NCBI RefSeq assembly: GCF_037892605.1
Contig: NZ_JBBKTU010000001.1
Location: 1,612,001 to 1,676,000, forward strand
Reading direction: 5' to 3'
DNA from: Lacibacter sp. H407
Lineage (GTDB): Bacteria; Bacteroidota; Bacteroidia; Chitinophagales; Chitinophagaceae
DNA length: 64,000 nt
The position numbers and the translations under genes are program-made. This document shows positions 13,473-23,943 of this stretch, one piece after another; within the stretch, counting starts at the first letter, position 1, and every line of letters starts with the position of its first letter. The notes beneath the pieces were generated by a model that was not told the origin of the DNA, did no database searches, and saw only the letters and a program-made list of their open reading frames with translations.

Positions 13473-15725
13473 ATGATCATGAAACGATTGTCAGCCAAAC
13501 TCAGCTTTGCAGTTGCTGCATTGCTGTTGTTGTCTTTTTATATCAGTTGTAATTCGGGGGCATCCACGTATAACCATACTACATGGTCGCAATACGGTGG
13601 CGGTCCCGATCAGTCGAAATATTTCGATGCACCTGAAATTACGAAAAACAATGTGCAGCAGTTACAGGTAGCTTGGATGTATCATTCAGGAGATAGTCTG
13701 TCTTACTTTTTCAGTCCTGTTGTTGTGGATAGCATGATGTATGTGATGGCGAAAAACTTTTCACTGGTGGCCGTGAATGTAAATACCGGTAAAGAAGTCT
13801 GGATACACACCAAGCTGATGGGTTTATCAAGAAGAGGAATCAACTATTGGGAGAGCAGTGATAAAAAAGACAAACGACTCATCTTTACGTTGAATAATTC
13901 GTTGCAGGCAATCGATGCGGTTACAGGAAAAAGTATTCTGAGTTTTGGCGATAGTGGTTATGTTGATCTGCGGCAGGGCCTTGATCGTGATCCTTCTTCT
14001 ATCAGAAGAATGCAATCCATGATGCCGGGCATTATTTACAACGATCTTGTTATACTTGGCTCCGCTCCCGGCGAAAATTATTTTTCACCACCGGGTCATA
14101 TAAGAGCTTACAATGTAGTTACAGGAAAATTAGAATGGACCTTTCATACCATTCCGCTTCCCGGTGAATTTGGATACGATACCTGGCCAAAAGATGCTTA
14201 CAAATATACAGGCGCCGTAAATGTGTGGAGTGAAATGTCCGTCGATGAAAAAAGAGGCATTGTGTATCTGCCGCTGGGTTCTCCCACGTATGATTATTAC
14301 GGCGCTGATCGCATTGGTGCCAACCTGTTCGGCAATAGTTTAGTGGCACTTGATGCAAAAACAGGGAAACGCATCTGGCACTACCAAACGGTACATCATG
14401 ATCTGTGGGATTATGATCTTGCTTCCGCACCGCAGTTACTAACGGTTAAGCACAATGGAAAAAATATTGATGCAGTTGCGGTAGCCACGAAACATGGTTT
14501 TATGTTTGTGTTTAATCGGGAAACGGGTGAACCACTTTTCCCAATCGAGGAAAAACCATTCCCTGCCAGTGAAATGCCCGGCGAACAGGCGTGGCCCACA
14601 CAACCCATTTCTTCATTACCTGATTTTACAAGGCATGCTGTAACCAAGGAAACACTCAATCCATTTTTTCCTGACAGCATCAAACAACAATGGCTTAAGC
14701 GTCTTGATTCATCAAAGTCTGGCTTATATCTTCCGCCATCAGATAAATATGAAACGGTGATGATGCCGGGTGCATTGGGAGGTGCCAACTATGGTAATAC
14801 AGGTTCCAATCCCGGCAAAGGAATCATGTATGTGATGACACAGGAATATGCTTCCACCTATCGATTAAAAAAAGTACTTCCTCCTTCAGCGAATTTGTCG
14901 AACGATGAAGTAAAACGTGTGAAAGCATTTTATACCACAACTTGTAAAACCTGTCATGGTGCTAATATGGAAGGAGGTCTTGCACCATCATTGGTAAATG
15001 CAGGCCAGCGAATTTTTTATGATGAGTTCAAAGGTATTGTGCTGAATGGTCGTGGACAGATGCCTGGCTTTGTACATGTGGACGAACAAACCATTACTGC
15101 ATTGTACCGCTATCTCGGAGGAAACCCGGCACGACCAAATTTCTCCAGAAGAATAGATACCACATCAAAAGTAAATGGACCGGTAGTTGCATCCGGTGGT
15201 GCCAAAATAAAACCAGATGCAAACAGAGGTGCTGCGATGTTTGATTATCCCGAAGGAGTAGATCATCCGGTTGATCGCTATACAACTGATTATGGGTTAG
15301 ACTGGATGGGATTATTATCACCTCCCTGGTCATCATTGGTTGCTTACGATTTGAATACCGGTACCATCAAATGGAGAAAACCAATTGGTGAAGATTCACT
15401 TTACAGCAAAGGCGATAAAACAACCGGGGCACCGAGTGGTGTTTTACGAAAAGGAATGGTAGTTACATCAACAGGAATTGTATTCGCTACTGCAAAAGGT
15501 GGTAAGCTCTATGCATTTGATGCAGATAATGGAACTGTTTTATGGGAAACAACATTGAGTCATGAAACCAATGGGCAGCCCATCATGTTTACAAAAAATG
15601 GTAAGCAATATTTAGTCGTAAATGCAACGGGCACATTTGCGAAAGACAGCTATAATCATGCTGCCAAACCCGGTGCTTTGCCAAGAGGCTATCTGGTTTA
15701 TGCATTACCCGACATTAAAAAATAA
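13473..15725 (+). CDS. PQQ-dependent sugar/alcohol dehydrogenase lipoprotein with inserted cytochrome c domain
   Basis: A 750-residue quinoprotein with a lipobox (Y-I-S-C near residue 26), so it is probably anchored on the periplasmic side of a membrane. The N-terminal repeats (W-S-Q-Y-G-G, then A-W-M-Y-H-S-G-D, then R-G-I-N-Y-W-E-S) resemble glucose dehydrogenase Gcd and related PQQ eight-bladed propellers. A heme c motif C491-K-T-C494-H495, with a possible Met ligand at 530 (Q-M-P-G), lies inside the propeller, which resumes afterwards (V-A-Y-D-L-N-T-G, W-R-K-P). The likely reaction is oxidation of an aldose to its lactone, with electrons passed through the heme to respiration. No PQQ biosynthesis gene is in the window. 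The start could also be 13479 (second Met). Substrate (xylose, arabinose or glucose) is inferred. Confidence 0.88.
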   Translation: MIMKRLSAKLSFAVAALLLLSFYISCNSGASTYNHTTWSQYGGGPDQSKYFDAPEITKNNVQQLQVAWMYHSGDSLSYFFSPVVVDSMMYVMAKNFSLVAVNVNTGKEVWIHTKLMGLSRRGINYWESSDKKDKRLIFTLNNSLQAIDAVTGKSILSFGDSGYVDLRQGLDRDPSSIRRMQSMMPGIIYNDLVILGSAPGENYFSPPGHIRAYNVVTGKLEWTFHTIPLPGEFGYDTWPKDAYKYTGAVNVWSEMSVDEKRGIVYLPLGSPTYDYYGADRIGANLFGNSLVALDAKTGKRIWHYQTVHHDLWDYDLASAPQLLTVKHNGKNIDAVAVATKHGFMFVFNRETGEPLFPIEEKPFPASEMPGEQAWPTQPISSLPDFTRHAVTKETLNPFFPDSIKQQWLKRLDSSKSGLYLPPSDKYETVMMPGALGGANYGNTGSNPGKGIMYVMTQEYASTYRLKKVLPPSANLSNDEVKRVKAFYTTTCKTCHGANMEGGLAPSLVNAGQRIFYDEFKGIVLNGRGQMPGFVHVDEQTITALYRYLGGNPARPNFSRRIDTTSKVNGPVVASGGAKIKPDANRGAAMFDYPEGVDHPVDRYTTDYGLDWMGLLSPPWSSLVAYDLNTGTIKWRKPIGEDSLYSKGDKTTGAPSGVLRKGMVVTSTGIVFATAKGGKLYAFDADNGTVLWETTLSHETNGQPIMFTKNGKQYLVVNATGTFAKDSYNHAAKPGALPRGYLVYALPDIKK

Positions 15726-15769
15726 AAGTACTGTTCTGCATATTATGAACTGTTAAACAAGCAAGCAAC

Positions 15770-16981
15770 ATGAAAAAATTATTCATCCCTTTCGTTATAC
15801 TCGCAGCACTTCACACAGTTGCGCAACCGATTCAGCAACGAATTGTTTTGAATGATCCGGCAAAATACAGGATGTTGTCTGCGGTGCATGCAGGTGCTGG
15901 TGAAATGGGATTCACACAATTGATCGGACGTACGGAACTTTCAACCAATTTTCTTTATCTGCATGTCGGTACTATAAAAGCGAAATCAGGAATTGGTCAT
16001 CATTTTCATCACGGTATTGAAGAAATGTATGTATTGCTTACTGGAGAAGCACAATTCACCATCAACGGTCGTACATCAAAAATAAAAGCTCCTGCTGTGG
16101 TGCCCTGCAAAGCAGGGGATTCGCATGCGATTTACAATGCATCAAACGAACCTGTGCGTTGGTTGAATTTTGCAGTGAGTCAACAAAAAGGAAAATCGGA
16201 TGCATTTGATTTGGGAGATAACAGAGTGGGTTCATCGCTTGATCCCGTACCTGTTTTTGTTTCAGGTAAACTGGAAAAACAGCAAACCAATAATCAAAAT
16301 ATGCCGCCCGGTTTTAAACCATCGATGAGCAGAAGGGTTTTTGGTCCGGATATTTTTTCTACCAACTGGAACCATGTAGATCACATTGTTATTCCGGCCG
16401 ATAGTTCAGTAACACGTCAACTGAATGGCATAGAAGAAGTGTACTATGTAATAAAAGGAAAGGGAACTGTTACGTTAAATAATCAAAACGCATCTGTAAA
16501 ACAGGATGAATCGTTCTTTGGTTCGCTTGGCGAACAACCGATCATTGCCAACAACAGCAAAGAAGATCTTGAACTATTGGTGATTGGTATTGCTGCATCC
16601 AAACAGGATTATCTGACGATCAATAAACCATTGATCAAACCCAAAGCAATGGCTTTGCAAATGGAATTTGTTGTGCCGAAGGAAAATGCCGAAGCGTTTG
16701 AGAAAATGTACTACTCCATTTATGTTCCTGCGATGAAAGTTCAAACCGGTTATCTCGGATCAAAATTGCTTCGGTTGTTTCCGGAAAACAGATCAAAAGA
16801 AATTCAGGCCGAGCCTACTACTTACAATTACCAGATACAAATTTCATTTGATACAGAAGAGAACCGCAGAAAATGGGTGGCAAGTAAACAACACGATATT
16901 GCCTGGCCTGCAGCATCCGGTTTGGCCACACAATTCAAGTGGAAAGGTTACGATGTAATGGGCGATGATGAGCAACGATAA
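15770..16981 (+). CDS. Secreted bicupin protein with C-terminal ferredoxin-like (ABM-like) domain
   Basis: 403 residues with a signal peptide (about 1-18). Cupin 1 carries a full metal site: H78 and H80, E84 or E85, and H119 in G-D-S-H. Cupin 2 (about 200-275) keeps the fold pattern (E-E-V-Y-Y-V, G-K-G) but has lost the H-x-H pair, so it is probably structural. Residues about 285-400 resemble a dimeric alpha/beta barrel of the antibiotic-monooxygenase kind (Y-Y-S-I-Y-V-P-A-M, then W-V-A-S-K-Q). I do not know a characterised protein with this architecture. It lies between the PQQ dehydrogenase and a beta-helix protein, 9 bases from the latter, which suggests handling of a sugar or uronate product. 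No specific reaction is claimed. Confidence 0.75.
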   Translation: MKKLFIPFVILAALHTVAQPIQQRIVLNDPAKYRMLSAVHAGAGEMGFTQLIGRTELSTNFLYLHVGTIKAKSGIGHHFHHGIEEMYVLLTGEAQFTINGRTSKIKAPAVVPCKAGDSHAIYNASNEPVRWLNFAVSQQKGKSDAFDLGDNRVGSSLDPVPVFVSGKLEKQQTNNQNMPPGFKPSMSRRVFGPDIFSTNWNHVDHIVIPADSSVTRQLNGIEEVYYVIKGKGTVTLNNQNASVKQDESFFGSLGEQPIIANNSKEDLELLVIGIAASKQDYLTINKPLIKPKAMALQMEFVVPKENAEAFEKMYYSIYVPAMKVQTGYLGSKLLRLFPENRSKEIQAEPTTYNYQIQISFDTEENRRKWVASKQHDIAWPAASGLATQFKWKGYDVMGDDEQR

Positions 16982-16990
16982 AGAATGTAA

Positions 16991-18643
16991 ATGTTTTTTC
17001 GATCACCTGTCATATTAATCAGTATGCATTTGTGTGTTGCTGTGAGCAGCAGTAACGCACAGGACATGCAGCCAACTTCATCACTCGTTTATCCGGGTGT
17101 TGATGGCAAGCTGTTGTATGTAGCTGATAGCATCGGAAATGTAATACCAGATTTTTCCAACGCAGGTTACAAAGGCGGTGGTGTTCGTATTCCGTATGTG
17201 GCAGTGAAAGTAACTGTATGGCCGGTGCAAGGCGATAATGCAGAATTGATACAAGCTGCTATTGATCGTGTTGCTGCTATGCCGGTTGAGGCAACTGGTT
17301 TCAGAGGAGCAGTGCTGCTGAAGATGGGCATCTATCATCTTGCAAAACCCATTTACATCCGTGCTTCGGGCATTGTACTTCGTGGAGAAGGAATGAGTGA
17401 CCTGGGTACAATCCTCATTGGTAAAACAAATGAACAAACGCAAGGGCCGGGCTTTCGTCAACCGGCACTCATTAATGTAACCGGAACTGCAGGTGCTGTG
17501 GAAGCAGGTGAACCAAAACAACTGATCACTGATCAGTATGTTCCTGTTGGTGCAAAAAGTTTCAACGTTGGTTCAGCAAAAGGATTCAAGGTGGGCAACA
17601 AAATTCTCGTTCGCAGATATGGTAATGAAGAATGGATCAAAGAACTTGGACAGGATACATTATCGGTTGGGCGATACCGTTGGAAACCTTTCACGATCAC
17701 TTACGACCGGGTGATCACTGCCATCAATGGGAATACAATAACAATTGATGCACCTGTATTTTGTGCCATTGAAACCAGGTGGGGCGGTGGAGATATTGTG
17801 AAGTACACAGATACCGGTCGTATTGAACAGATTGGCATCGAAAATATCAGAGGCGTCTCTGAATATAATCCTTCAGTAAGAAGAAAAGATTATGGGAATA
17901 TGGATCGTGGATCATACGACGGACCCGGTTCGAAATATGAAGGAGGCGAATACTATGCAGACGAAAATCACTATTTCAATTTTATCAATTTCAGCAATAC
18001 AAAAAATGCATGGGTGCGAAATATCAGTGCCTTACATTTTGGCAGCAGCGTTGTACTTACAACAGCAGGTACCAAATGGATCACGGTGCAGGATTGTGAA
18101 TCAAGAGAACCTGTTTCCATGCGGGCAGGAGCAAGACGTTTTACCTATCAACTGAATGGGCAGTTGAGTTTGGTGCAGCGATGTTATTCGCAAAAAGGGC
18201 GTCACTCGTTTGTAATGCAAACTTCTTCCTCCAGTGGAAATGTATTTTTCAATTGCGAAGCAACGCAACCCTATTCTTCCAGCGAGCCGCATGCAAATTG
18301 GGTAAATGGTGCGTTGTATGATAATGTAAAAGCGCCGCTTACTGCCAGATTCTGGAAAGATATCAGCATTGGTTGGGCAGGTGCAAACATTGTATTCTGG
18401 AATTGCGAAGGCGATTTTCTGATTCAACAACCACCAACAGCACAGAACTATTCCATTGGTCATAAAGGTCTTGCATCAGTGATCTTTAACAGGGCTTTGC
18501 AGGATCTTTCCAAACCCAATGGTTATGTGGAATGGATGGATCAGCATGTAGCACCACGGAGTCTTTACTTAACACAACTGAAAGAACGGCTGGGTGCAAC
18601 TGCTGTAAAAAATATCGGGAAAGATGAAGAAAGCTTTGACTAG
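16991..18643 (+). CDS. Secreted right-handed beta-helix protein, possible polysaccharide lyase
   Basis: 550 residues with a signal peptide ending near S-N-A-Q. After an N-terminal segment resembling the pectate-lyase superfamily entry strand (D-N-A-E-L-I-Q-A-A-I-D), there are parallel beta-helix coils rich in short V-x-N-I, V-x-D-C-E and F-x-N-C-E rungs (about 250-480). Such proteins are often polysaccharide lyases or uronate epimerases, but I cannot assign a PL family and see no certain catalytic Lys/Arg pattern. Its neighbours on both sides are cupin proteins, one of them KdgF-like, which supports a role in making unsaturated uronates. The start is the ATG 9 bases after the bicupin stop. 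Confidence 0.7.
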   Translation: MFFRSPVILISMHLCVAVSSSNAQDMQPTSSLVYPGVDGKLLYVADSIGNVIPDFSNAGYKGGGVRIPYVAVKVTVWPVQGDNAELIQAAIDRVAAMPVEATGFRGAVLLKMGIYHLAKPIYIRASGIVLRGEGMSDLGTILIGKTNEQTQGPGFRQPALINVTGTAGAVEAGEPKQLITDQYVPVGAKSFNVGSAKGFKVGNKILVRRYGNEEWIKELGQDTLSVGRYRWKPFTITYDRVITAINGNTITIDAPVFCAIETRWGGGDIVKYTDTGRIEQIGIENIRGVSEYNPSVRRKDYGNMDRGSYDGPGSKYEGGEYYADENHYFNFINFSNTKNAWVRNISALHFGSSVVLTTAGTKWITVQDCESREPVSMRAGARRFTYQLNGQLSLVQRCYSQKGRHSFVMQTSSSSGNVFFNCEATQPYSSSEPHANWVNGALYDNVKAPLTARFWKDISIGWAGANIVFWNCEGDFLIQQPPTAQNYSIGHKGLASVIFNRALQDLSKPNGYVEWMDQHVAPRSLYLTQLKERLGATAVKNIGKDEESFD

Positions 18644-18685
18644 AAAACGAAACAGATAAATACTTAAAAAATAAACGAACGAATC

Positions 18686-20623
18686 ATGCGGTTAAACTCA
18701 TTCAAATCGATTTTACATATAAGCGCATTGTTGCTTTTTTCCTTAGGTCTTTCAAATTGCAACACTGTACCCGAAGCAGCCTGGGAAAAAACAAACAATG
18801 AACTGATCAAACAGCATCAACTCAAGAAACGCACAATAGAAGGCTTGCCTGTTTCAATAGTTGAATCGAATATTGAACCTGCGAAAGTAGCCAGCCTCGA
18901 TCAGTTAGATAGTACTGTGCTGCATACAGGCGTGACTGCAAAAATTTTCTGGGGAGCAGGAAATATGGTGAGTGTATTGCAGCTTCAACCGAATGCGATC
19001 ATACCTGAAGAAGTATTAACTGCCGACCGGTTTTTATTTCTGTTGGAAGGAACTGTTGAACATACTGTTAACGGTACCACACTTTCGATGCTGTCACAAA
19101 AACGTGAAAGTCCAGATGGAACGCATAGCGGCACATCAAGAACAGATTTTGTTTATTCAGAAAAAGGAACAACATCTACGATTAAAGCCGGTGCATCAGG
19201 AGCAAAGTTATTGGAAGTGTATAGTCCGCTGCGTGCCGACTATCTGCAAAAAGCAGGTGTAGCAAATGCACCAACAGAAATTCCGGATTTGAAGAATGTG
19301 ATGCAACCAAATATCACAGCAAACAAACTATATGATCTGTACAACCTGCAACTCACCGCACTTACACCCGATGCGCATTCACGGATATTATCGGGCAGAA
19401 ATATGCAGTTGAGTTTTATCTCGATGGACCCGGGTTCTGTTTTTCCGCATCATATACATCCGGAAGAGCAATTGATGTTTGTGTTACGGGGCGATTGTCG
19501 TGAGATTTTATTGGACGGTGAGCAGGAAATGAAAACTAACAGCATGGTGCGTATTCCCGGTAACATGGTGCATGGTGCGACTATTGGCGAGTTGGGTTGT
19601 GATGCATTGGATATTTTCTGGCCTGCTAGAGAAGATTATCTTGAAAAAGAAAAAGCAAGGCTTGCAGCTTATCATGAAATTATTCCTGCTGATGCAAAAC
19701 CGGAGTTGTTGGTTGATGGCAAAAAAACAAAGCCTGAATTATTTTTTACAGAAGGACCGAAATGGATGAACGGAAAAATTTATCTCTCCAATATGTTCTT
19801 TGATCAGAACTGGGGTGCGAACCCAAAGAAAAGTTCAACGGTTGAACTTGATCTTAACGGAACGTACAGAAATATTTCGGAAGGAAAAATGCAAACTAAT
19901 GGATTGTATCCTTATAAAAATGGAAACCTGATTGTTTGTGATATGATGGGCCACCGTGTTGTGGAAATGACCACGAATGGTGAAGTGGTAAAAGTATTGG
20001 CAGATAAATATGAAGGCAAATCAATTGACGGACCCAATGATGTGATCACCGATGCGAAAGGAGGTTTTTATTTTACCGATCCGCAGTTTACGATGGAGCC
20101 AACAAAATTTCAACCCGGCCGTGCAGTGTATTATGTTTCTAATGAAGGAAAAATAACAAGGGTTGTTGAGCCAAATGAATTCGCAATGCCCAATGGAATA
20201 CTGTTATCTCCAGATGGCAAAACACTTTATATCAATAACTGCTATGATAATGAATCGTGGTATCCTGTCAACAGCGAAAAGGATAATCATATCTGGGCCT
20301 ACGATGTGAATGCCGACGGCAGCATCAGTAACGGAAGGAAATTTGCCACGTTATTCCTTACAGAAAATGTATTGGATCGAAAAGGAAAATCATCCAGTGC
20401 TGATGGTATGGCTATTGATACAGATGGAAATCTTTACGTGGCCACTTACTATGGTGTACAGATATTTAATGCAAAAGGAACGTTCGTTGGTATGATCAAT
20501 CTTCCTTCGTTCCCCGTAAGTCTATGTTTTGGAGATACCGATCTGAAAACGTTGTACATTGTCAGCTATAGTAAAGTATACAAGATCAGAACAAACAAAA
20601 AAGGATTTATTCAGTATCTATAA
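18686..20623 (+). CDS. Lipoprotein fusion: two KdgF-like cupins plus SMP-30/gluconolactonase propeller
   Basis: 645 residues with a lipobox L-S-N-C (about 25). Residues 60-200 form a cupin lacking the metal His pair. Residues 205-320 form a second cupin with H256-x-H258, E261 or Q262, and H296. It ends in the S/W-P-x-R-E-D-Y-L tail typical of KdgF, which converts 4,5-unsaturated uronates to linear ketones; the first cupin ends in a similar S-P-L-R-A-D-Y-L. Residues 335-645 are an SMP-30/gluconolactonase six-bladed propeller with candidate metal ligands E356 (T-E-G-P), N451 (P-N-D) and D573 (A-D-G). The fusion suggests one extracytoplasmic protein that opens rings and lactones. KdgF activity is inferred by motif only. 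It lies 42 bases after the beta-helix gene. Confidence 0.82.
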   Translation: MRLNSFKSILHISALLLFSLGLSNCNTVPEAAWEKTNNELIKQHQLKKRTIEGLPVSIVESNIEPAKVASLDQLDSTVLHTGVTAKIFWGAGNMVSVLQLQPNAIIPEEVLTADRFLFLLEGTVEHTVNGTTLSMLSQKRESPDGTHSGTSRTDFVYSEKGTTSTIKAGASGAKLLEVYSPLRADYLQKAGVANAPTEIPDLKNVMQPNITANKLYDLYNLQLTALTPDAHSRILSGRNMQLSFISMDPGSVFPHHIHPEEQLMFVLRGDCREILLDGEQEMKTNSMVRIPGNMVHGATIGELGCDALDIFWPAREDYLEKEKARLAAYHEIIPADAKPELLVDGKKTKPELFFTEGPKWMNGKIYLSNMFFDQNWGANPKKSSTVELDLNGTYRNISEGKMQTNGLYPYKNGNLIVCDMMGHRVVEMTTNGEVVKVLADKYEGKSIDGPNDVITDAKGGFYFTDPQFTMEPTKFQPGRAVYYVSNEGKITRVVEPNEFAMPNGILLSPDGKTLYINNCYDNESWYPVNSEKDNHIWAYDVNADGSISNGRKFATLFLTENVLDRKGKSSSADGMAIDTDGNLYVATYYGVQIFNAKGTFVGMINLPSFPVSLCFGDTDLKTLYIVSYSKVYKIRTNKKGFIQYL

Positions 20624-21499
<876 letters not shown>

Positions 21500-21538
21500 G
21501 AATAGTAAATAGAAGTTATTAATTTTTTTGAAGTAATT

Positions 21539-23941
21539 ATGAGTTTGATTCGAAGTACAATACAGAAGAAGTTGTTGAATGTATGCATTGGCGGTATGTG
21601 TTTATTGCAAACAGTAAACGCACAGGATAAATTATATCCCAATGCATTTGCCTTAAAGGATGTGCAATTGTTGAAGGGTCCGTTTCAACATGCACGTGAT
21701 CTCAACATTAAAACATTGTTACAATACGATACGGGTCGTTTACTGGCCGGTTACAGAAAAGAAGCAGGTCTGCCCGCCAAAGCAACCATCTTCGCCAACT
21801 GGGAAGGATTGGATGGTCATGTAGGTGGTCATTATTTGTCTGCATTAGCTATGAACTATGCAGCCACAGGAAATGCAGAATGTAAACGCCGCATGGAGTA
21901 TATGATTGCTGAACTGAAGCTATGCATGGAAGCGAATGCTGCATTGTATCCGTCGTGGGCAGTTGGTTATGTAGGTGCAGTGCCAAATGGAAAAGATCTT
22001 TGGCCAAAGATCAAAGAAGGTGATGCAAGTGCTATCTGGAAATATTGGGTGCCTTGGTACAACGTACACAAAATGTATGCAGGTTTAAAAGATGCATGGA
22101 TGTATGCAGGCGATGAAGATGCAAAAAAAATGTTCCTGCAGTTTTGTGATTGGGCAATTGAAATTACAAAAGCATTGAGCGATGCAAAGATGGAAGAGAT
22201 GCTCGGCAATGAACATGGTGGCATGAATGAAGTATTTGCAGATGCCTATCAAATAACAGGCGATCAGAAATATCTTGTTGCAGCCAAACGTTTTTCTCAC
22301 AGGCAAATCCTTGAACCATTATCGGTAAATAAAGATGAGCTGGATAATAAACATGCCAATACACAGGTGCCCAAAGCCATCGGCTTTCAACGCATTGGTG
22401 AACTGGCAAATGATCAAACTTATTTGAATGCCGGAAGTTTTTTCTGGGAAACAGTTACAAAGAACCGGACACTGGCATTTGGCGGAAACAGCAGACGTGA
22501 ATTTTTTCCAAGTGTAGCTGCATCACATGAGTTTGTAAATGAAGTGGAAGGACCTGAGAGTTGCAACTCGTACAATATGCTCAAGCTTACACAAGATCTT
22601 TTCCGTCTGCATCCATCAGCAAAATATATTGATTATTACGAACGCACTTTGTACAATCATATCCTCTCCACTCAACATCCGGAACATGGAGGCTATGTAT
22701 ATTTTACACCGGCGAGGCCACGTCATTACAGAGTGTATTCAACACCGAACGAAGCTATGTGGTGTTGCGTGGGAAGCGGCATGGAAAATCACGGCAAGTA
22801 CAATGAGTTTATCTATACGCATCAAAATGATTCCTTGTTCTTAAATCTGTTTATTGCATCCGAACTCAATTGGAGAAAAAAAGGCATAAAGCTGAAACAG
22901 GAAACAAATTTTCCATACGAAGAACAAACAAAACTTACTGTTACAGAAGGTGCTTCTTCTTTTTCGTTGCTCATCCGTTATCCATCGTGGGTGAAACAAA
23001 ATCAGGTGAGCATATTCGTGAACGGGAAACCGGTGCAGTATCAGGTGAACAAGGATTCCTATATCAGTCTTCGCCGCAACTGGAAGAAAGGTGATGTGGT
23101 ATTGGTAAAACTGCCGATGCAGACAAGGATCGAAACGATGCCGAATGTACCGGAGTACATTGCATTTCTGCATGGCCCCGTATTGCTTGCATCAAAAGCA
23201 GGTACAGAAGATTTGAAAGGACTTACTGCCGATAACAGTCGCTGGGGTCATATTGCTCACGGAAAAAAGTTACCTATCGATCAGGCACCTGTTATTGTGA
23301 GCAACAATCAATCTGCAGTTGTTGCTGCAGTAAAACCGGTGAAAGGGAAGCCATTGCATTTTACATTATCAGGTGTGGAAATCAAGAACAACAGTCGTTT
23401 GGAGTTACAACCGTTTTACCAGTTGCATGATGCAAGGTATATGATGTACTGGATGACGTTGACAAGCAATCAGTACAAACATTACATTGATTCATTAACA
23501 GTGATAGAGCAAAAGCGTATAGAATTACAAAAGCGTACCGTTGATGCTGTTACTCCCGGTGAGCAACAACCGGAAGCAGATCATTTTATTCAACAGAATA
23601 ACTCAACTACAGGAAATTATCTTGATGCTTTCTGGCGGTCGGCACGCAGCAATGGTTATTTCAGTTATCAATTGTCAACGAATAGTGAAACGACATTGAA
23701 ACTACTTGTTCGCTTTTGGGGTGCAGAAAAAGGAAACCGCACTTTTGATATTTATATTGATGATGAAAAACTTATTACAGAAAATATCAACGGCAAATGG
23801 AATGTTCAACAGTTCAGGGAAGTTGAATATGCTATTCCTGCTTCTATGCTCATAGGAAAGAAAACAATACGGGTAAAGTTTCAGGCATTACCGGAACACA
23901 CGGCCGGGGCAGTGTATGATGTGAGATTAGTAAAAAAATAA
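21539..23941 (+). CDS. GH127 (or GH146) beta-L-arabinofuranosidase
   Basis: 800 residues, secreted (signal ending near V-N-A-Q). The (alpha/alpha)6 barrel carries G-H-V-G-G-H-Y-L-S-A and N-E-H-G-G-M-N. The zinc/cysteine site is intact: E340 and C342 (P-E-S-C) and the C409-C410 pair (W-C-C-V-G-S-G). This is nearly the spacing of Bifidobacterium HypBA1, in which one Cys of the pair is the nucleophile. Beta-sandwich domains follow, and residues about 665-800 add a C-terminal module. The known activity is cleavage of beta-L-arabinofuranose, found in extensin and some arabinans. The stop is 2 bases from the GH51 start, so the two arabinosidases are coupled. GH127 versus GH146 cannot be settled by eye. 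Confidence 0.88.
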   Translation: MSLIRSTIQKKLLNVCIGGMCLLQTVNAQDKLYPNAFALKDVQLLKGPFQHARDLNIKTLLQYDTGRLLAGYRKEAGLPAKATIFANWEGLDGHVGGHYLSALAMNYAATGNAECKRRMEYMIAELKLCMEANAALYPSWAVGYVGAVPNGKDLWPKIKEGDASAIWKYWVPWYNVHKMYAGLKDAWMYAGDEDAKKMFLQFCDWAIEITKALSDAKMEEMLGNEHGGMNEVFADAYQITGDQKYLVAAKRFSHRQILEPLSVNKDELDNKHANTQVPKAIGFQRIGELANDQTYLNAGSFFWETVTKNRTLAFGGNSRREFFPSVAASHEFVNEVEGPESCNSYNMLKLTQDLFRLHPSAKYIDYYERTLYNHILSTQHPEHGGYVYFTPARPRHYRVYSTPNEAMWCCVGSGMENHGKYNEFIYTHQNDSLFLNLFIASELNWRKKGIKLKQETNFPYEEQTKLTVTEGASSFSLLIRYPSWVKQNQVSIFVNGKPVQYQVNKDSYISLRRNWKKGDVVLVKLPMQTRIETMPNVPEYIAFLHGPVLLASKAGTEDLKGLTADNSRWGHIAHGKKLPIDQAPVIVSNNQSAVVAAVKPVKGKPLHFTLSGVEIKNNSRLELQPFYQLHDARYMMYWMTLTSNQYKHYIDSLTVIEQKRIELQKRTVDAVTPGEQQPEADHFIQQNNSTTGNYLDAFWRSARSNGYFSYQLSTNSETTLKLLVRFWGAEKGNRTFDIYIDDEKLITENINGKWNVQQFREVEYAIPASMLIGKKTIRVKFQALPEHTAGAVYDVRLVKK

Positions 23942-23943
23942 AA

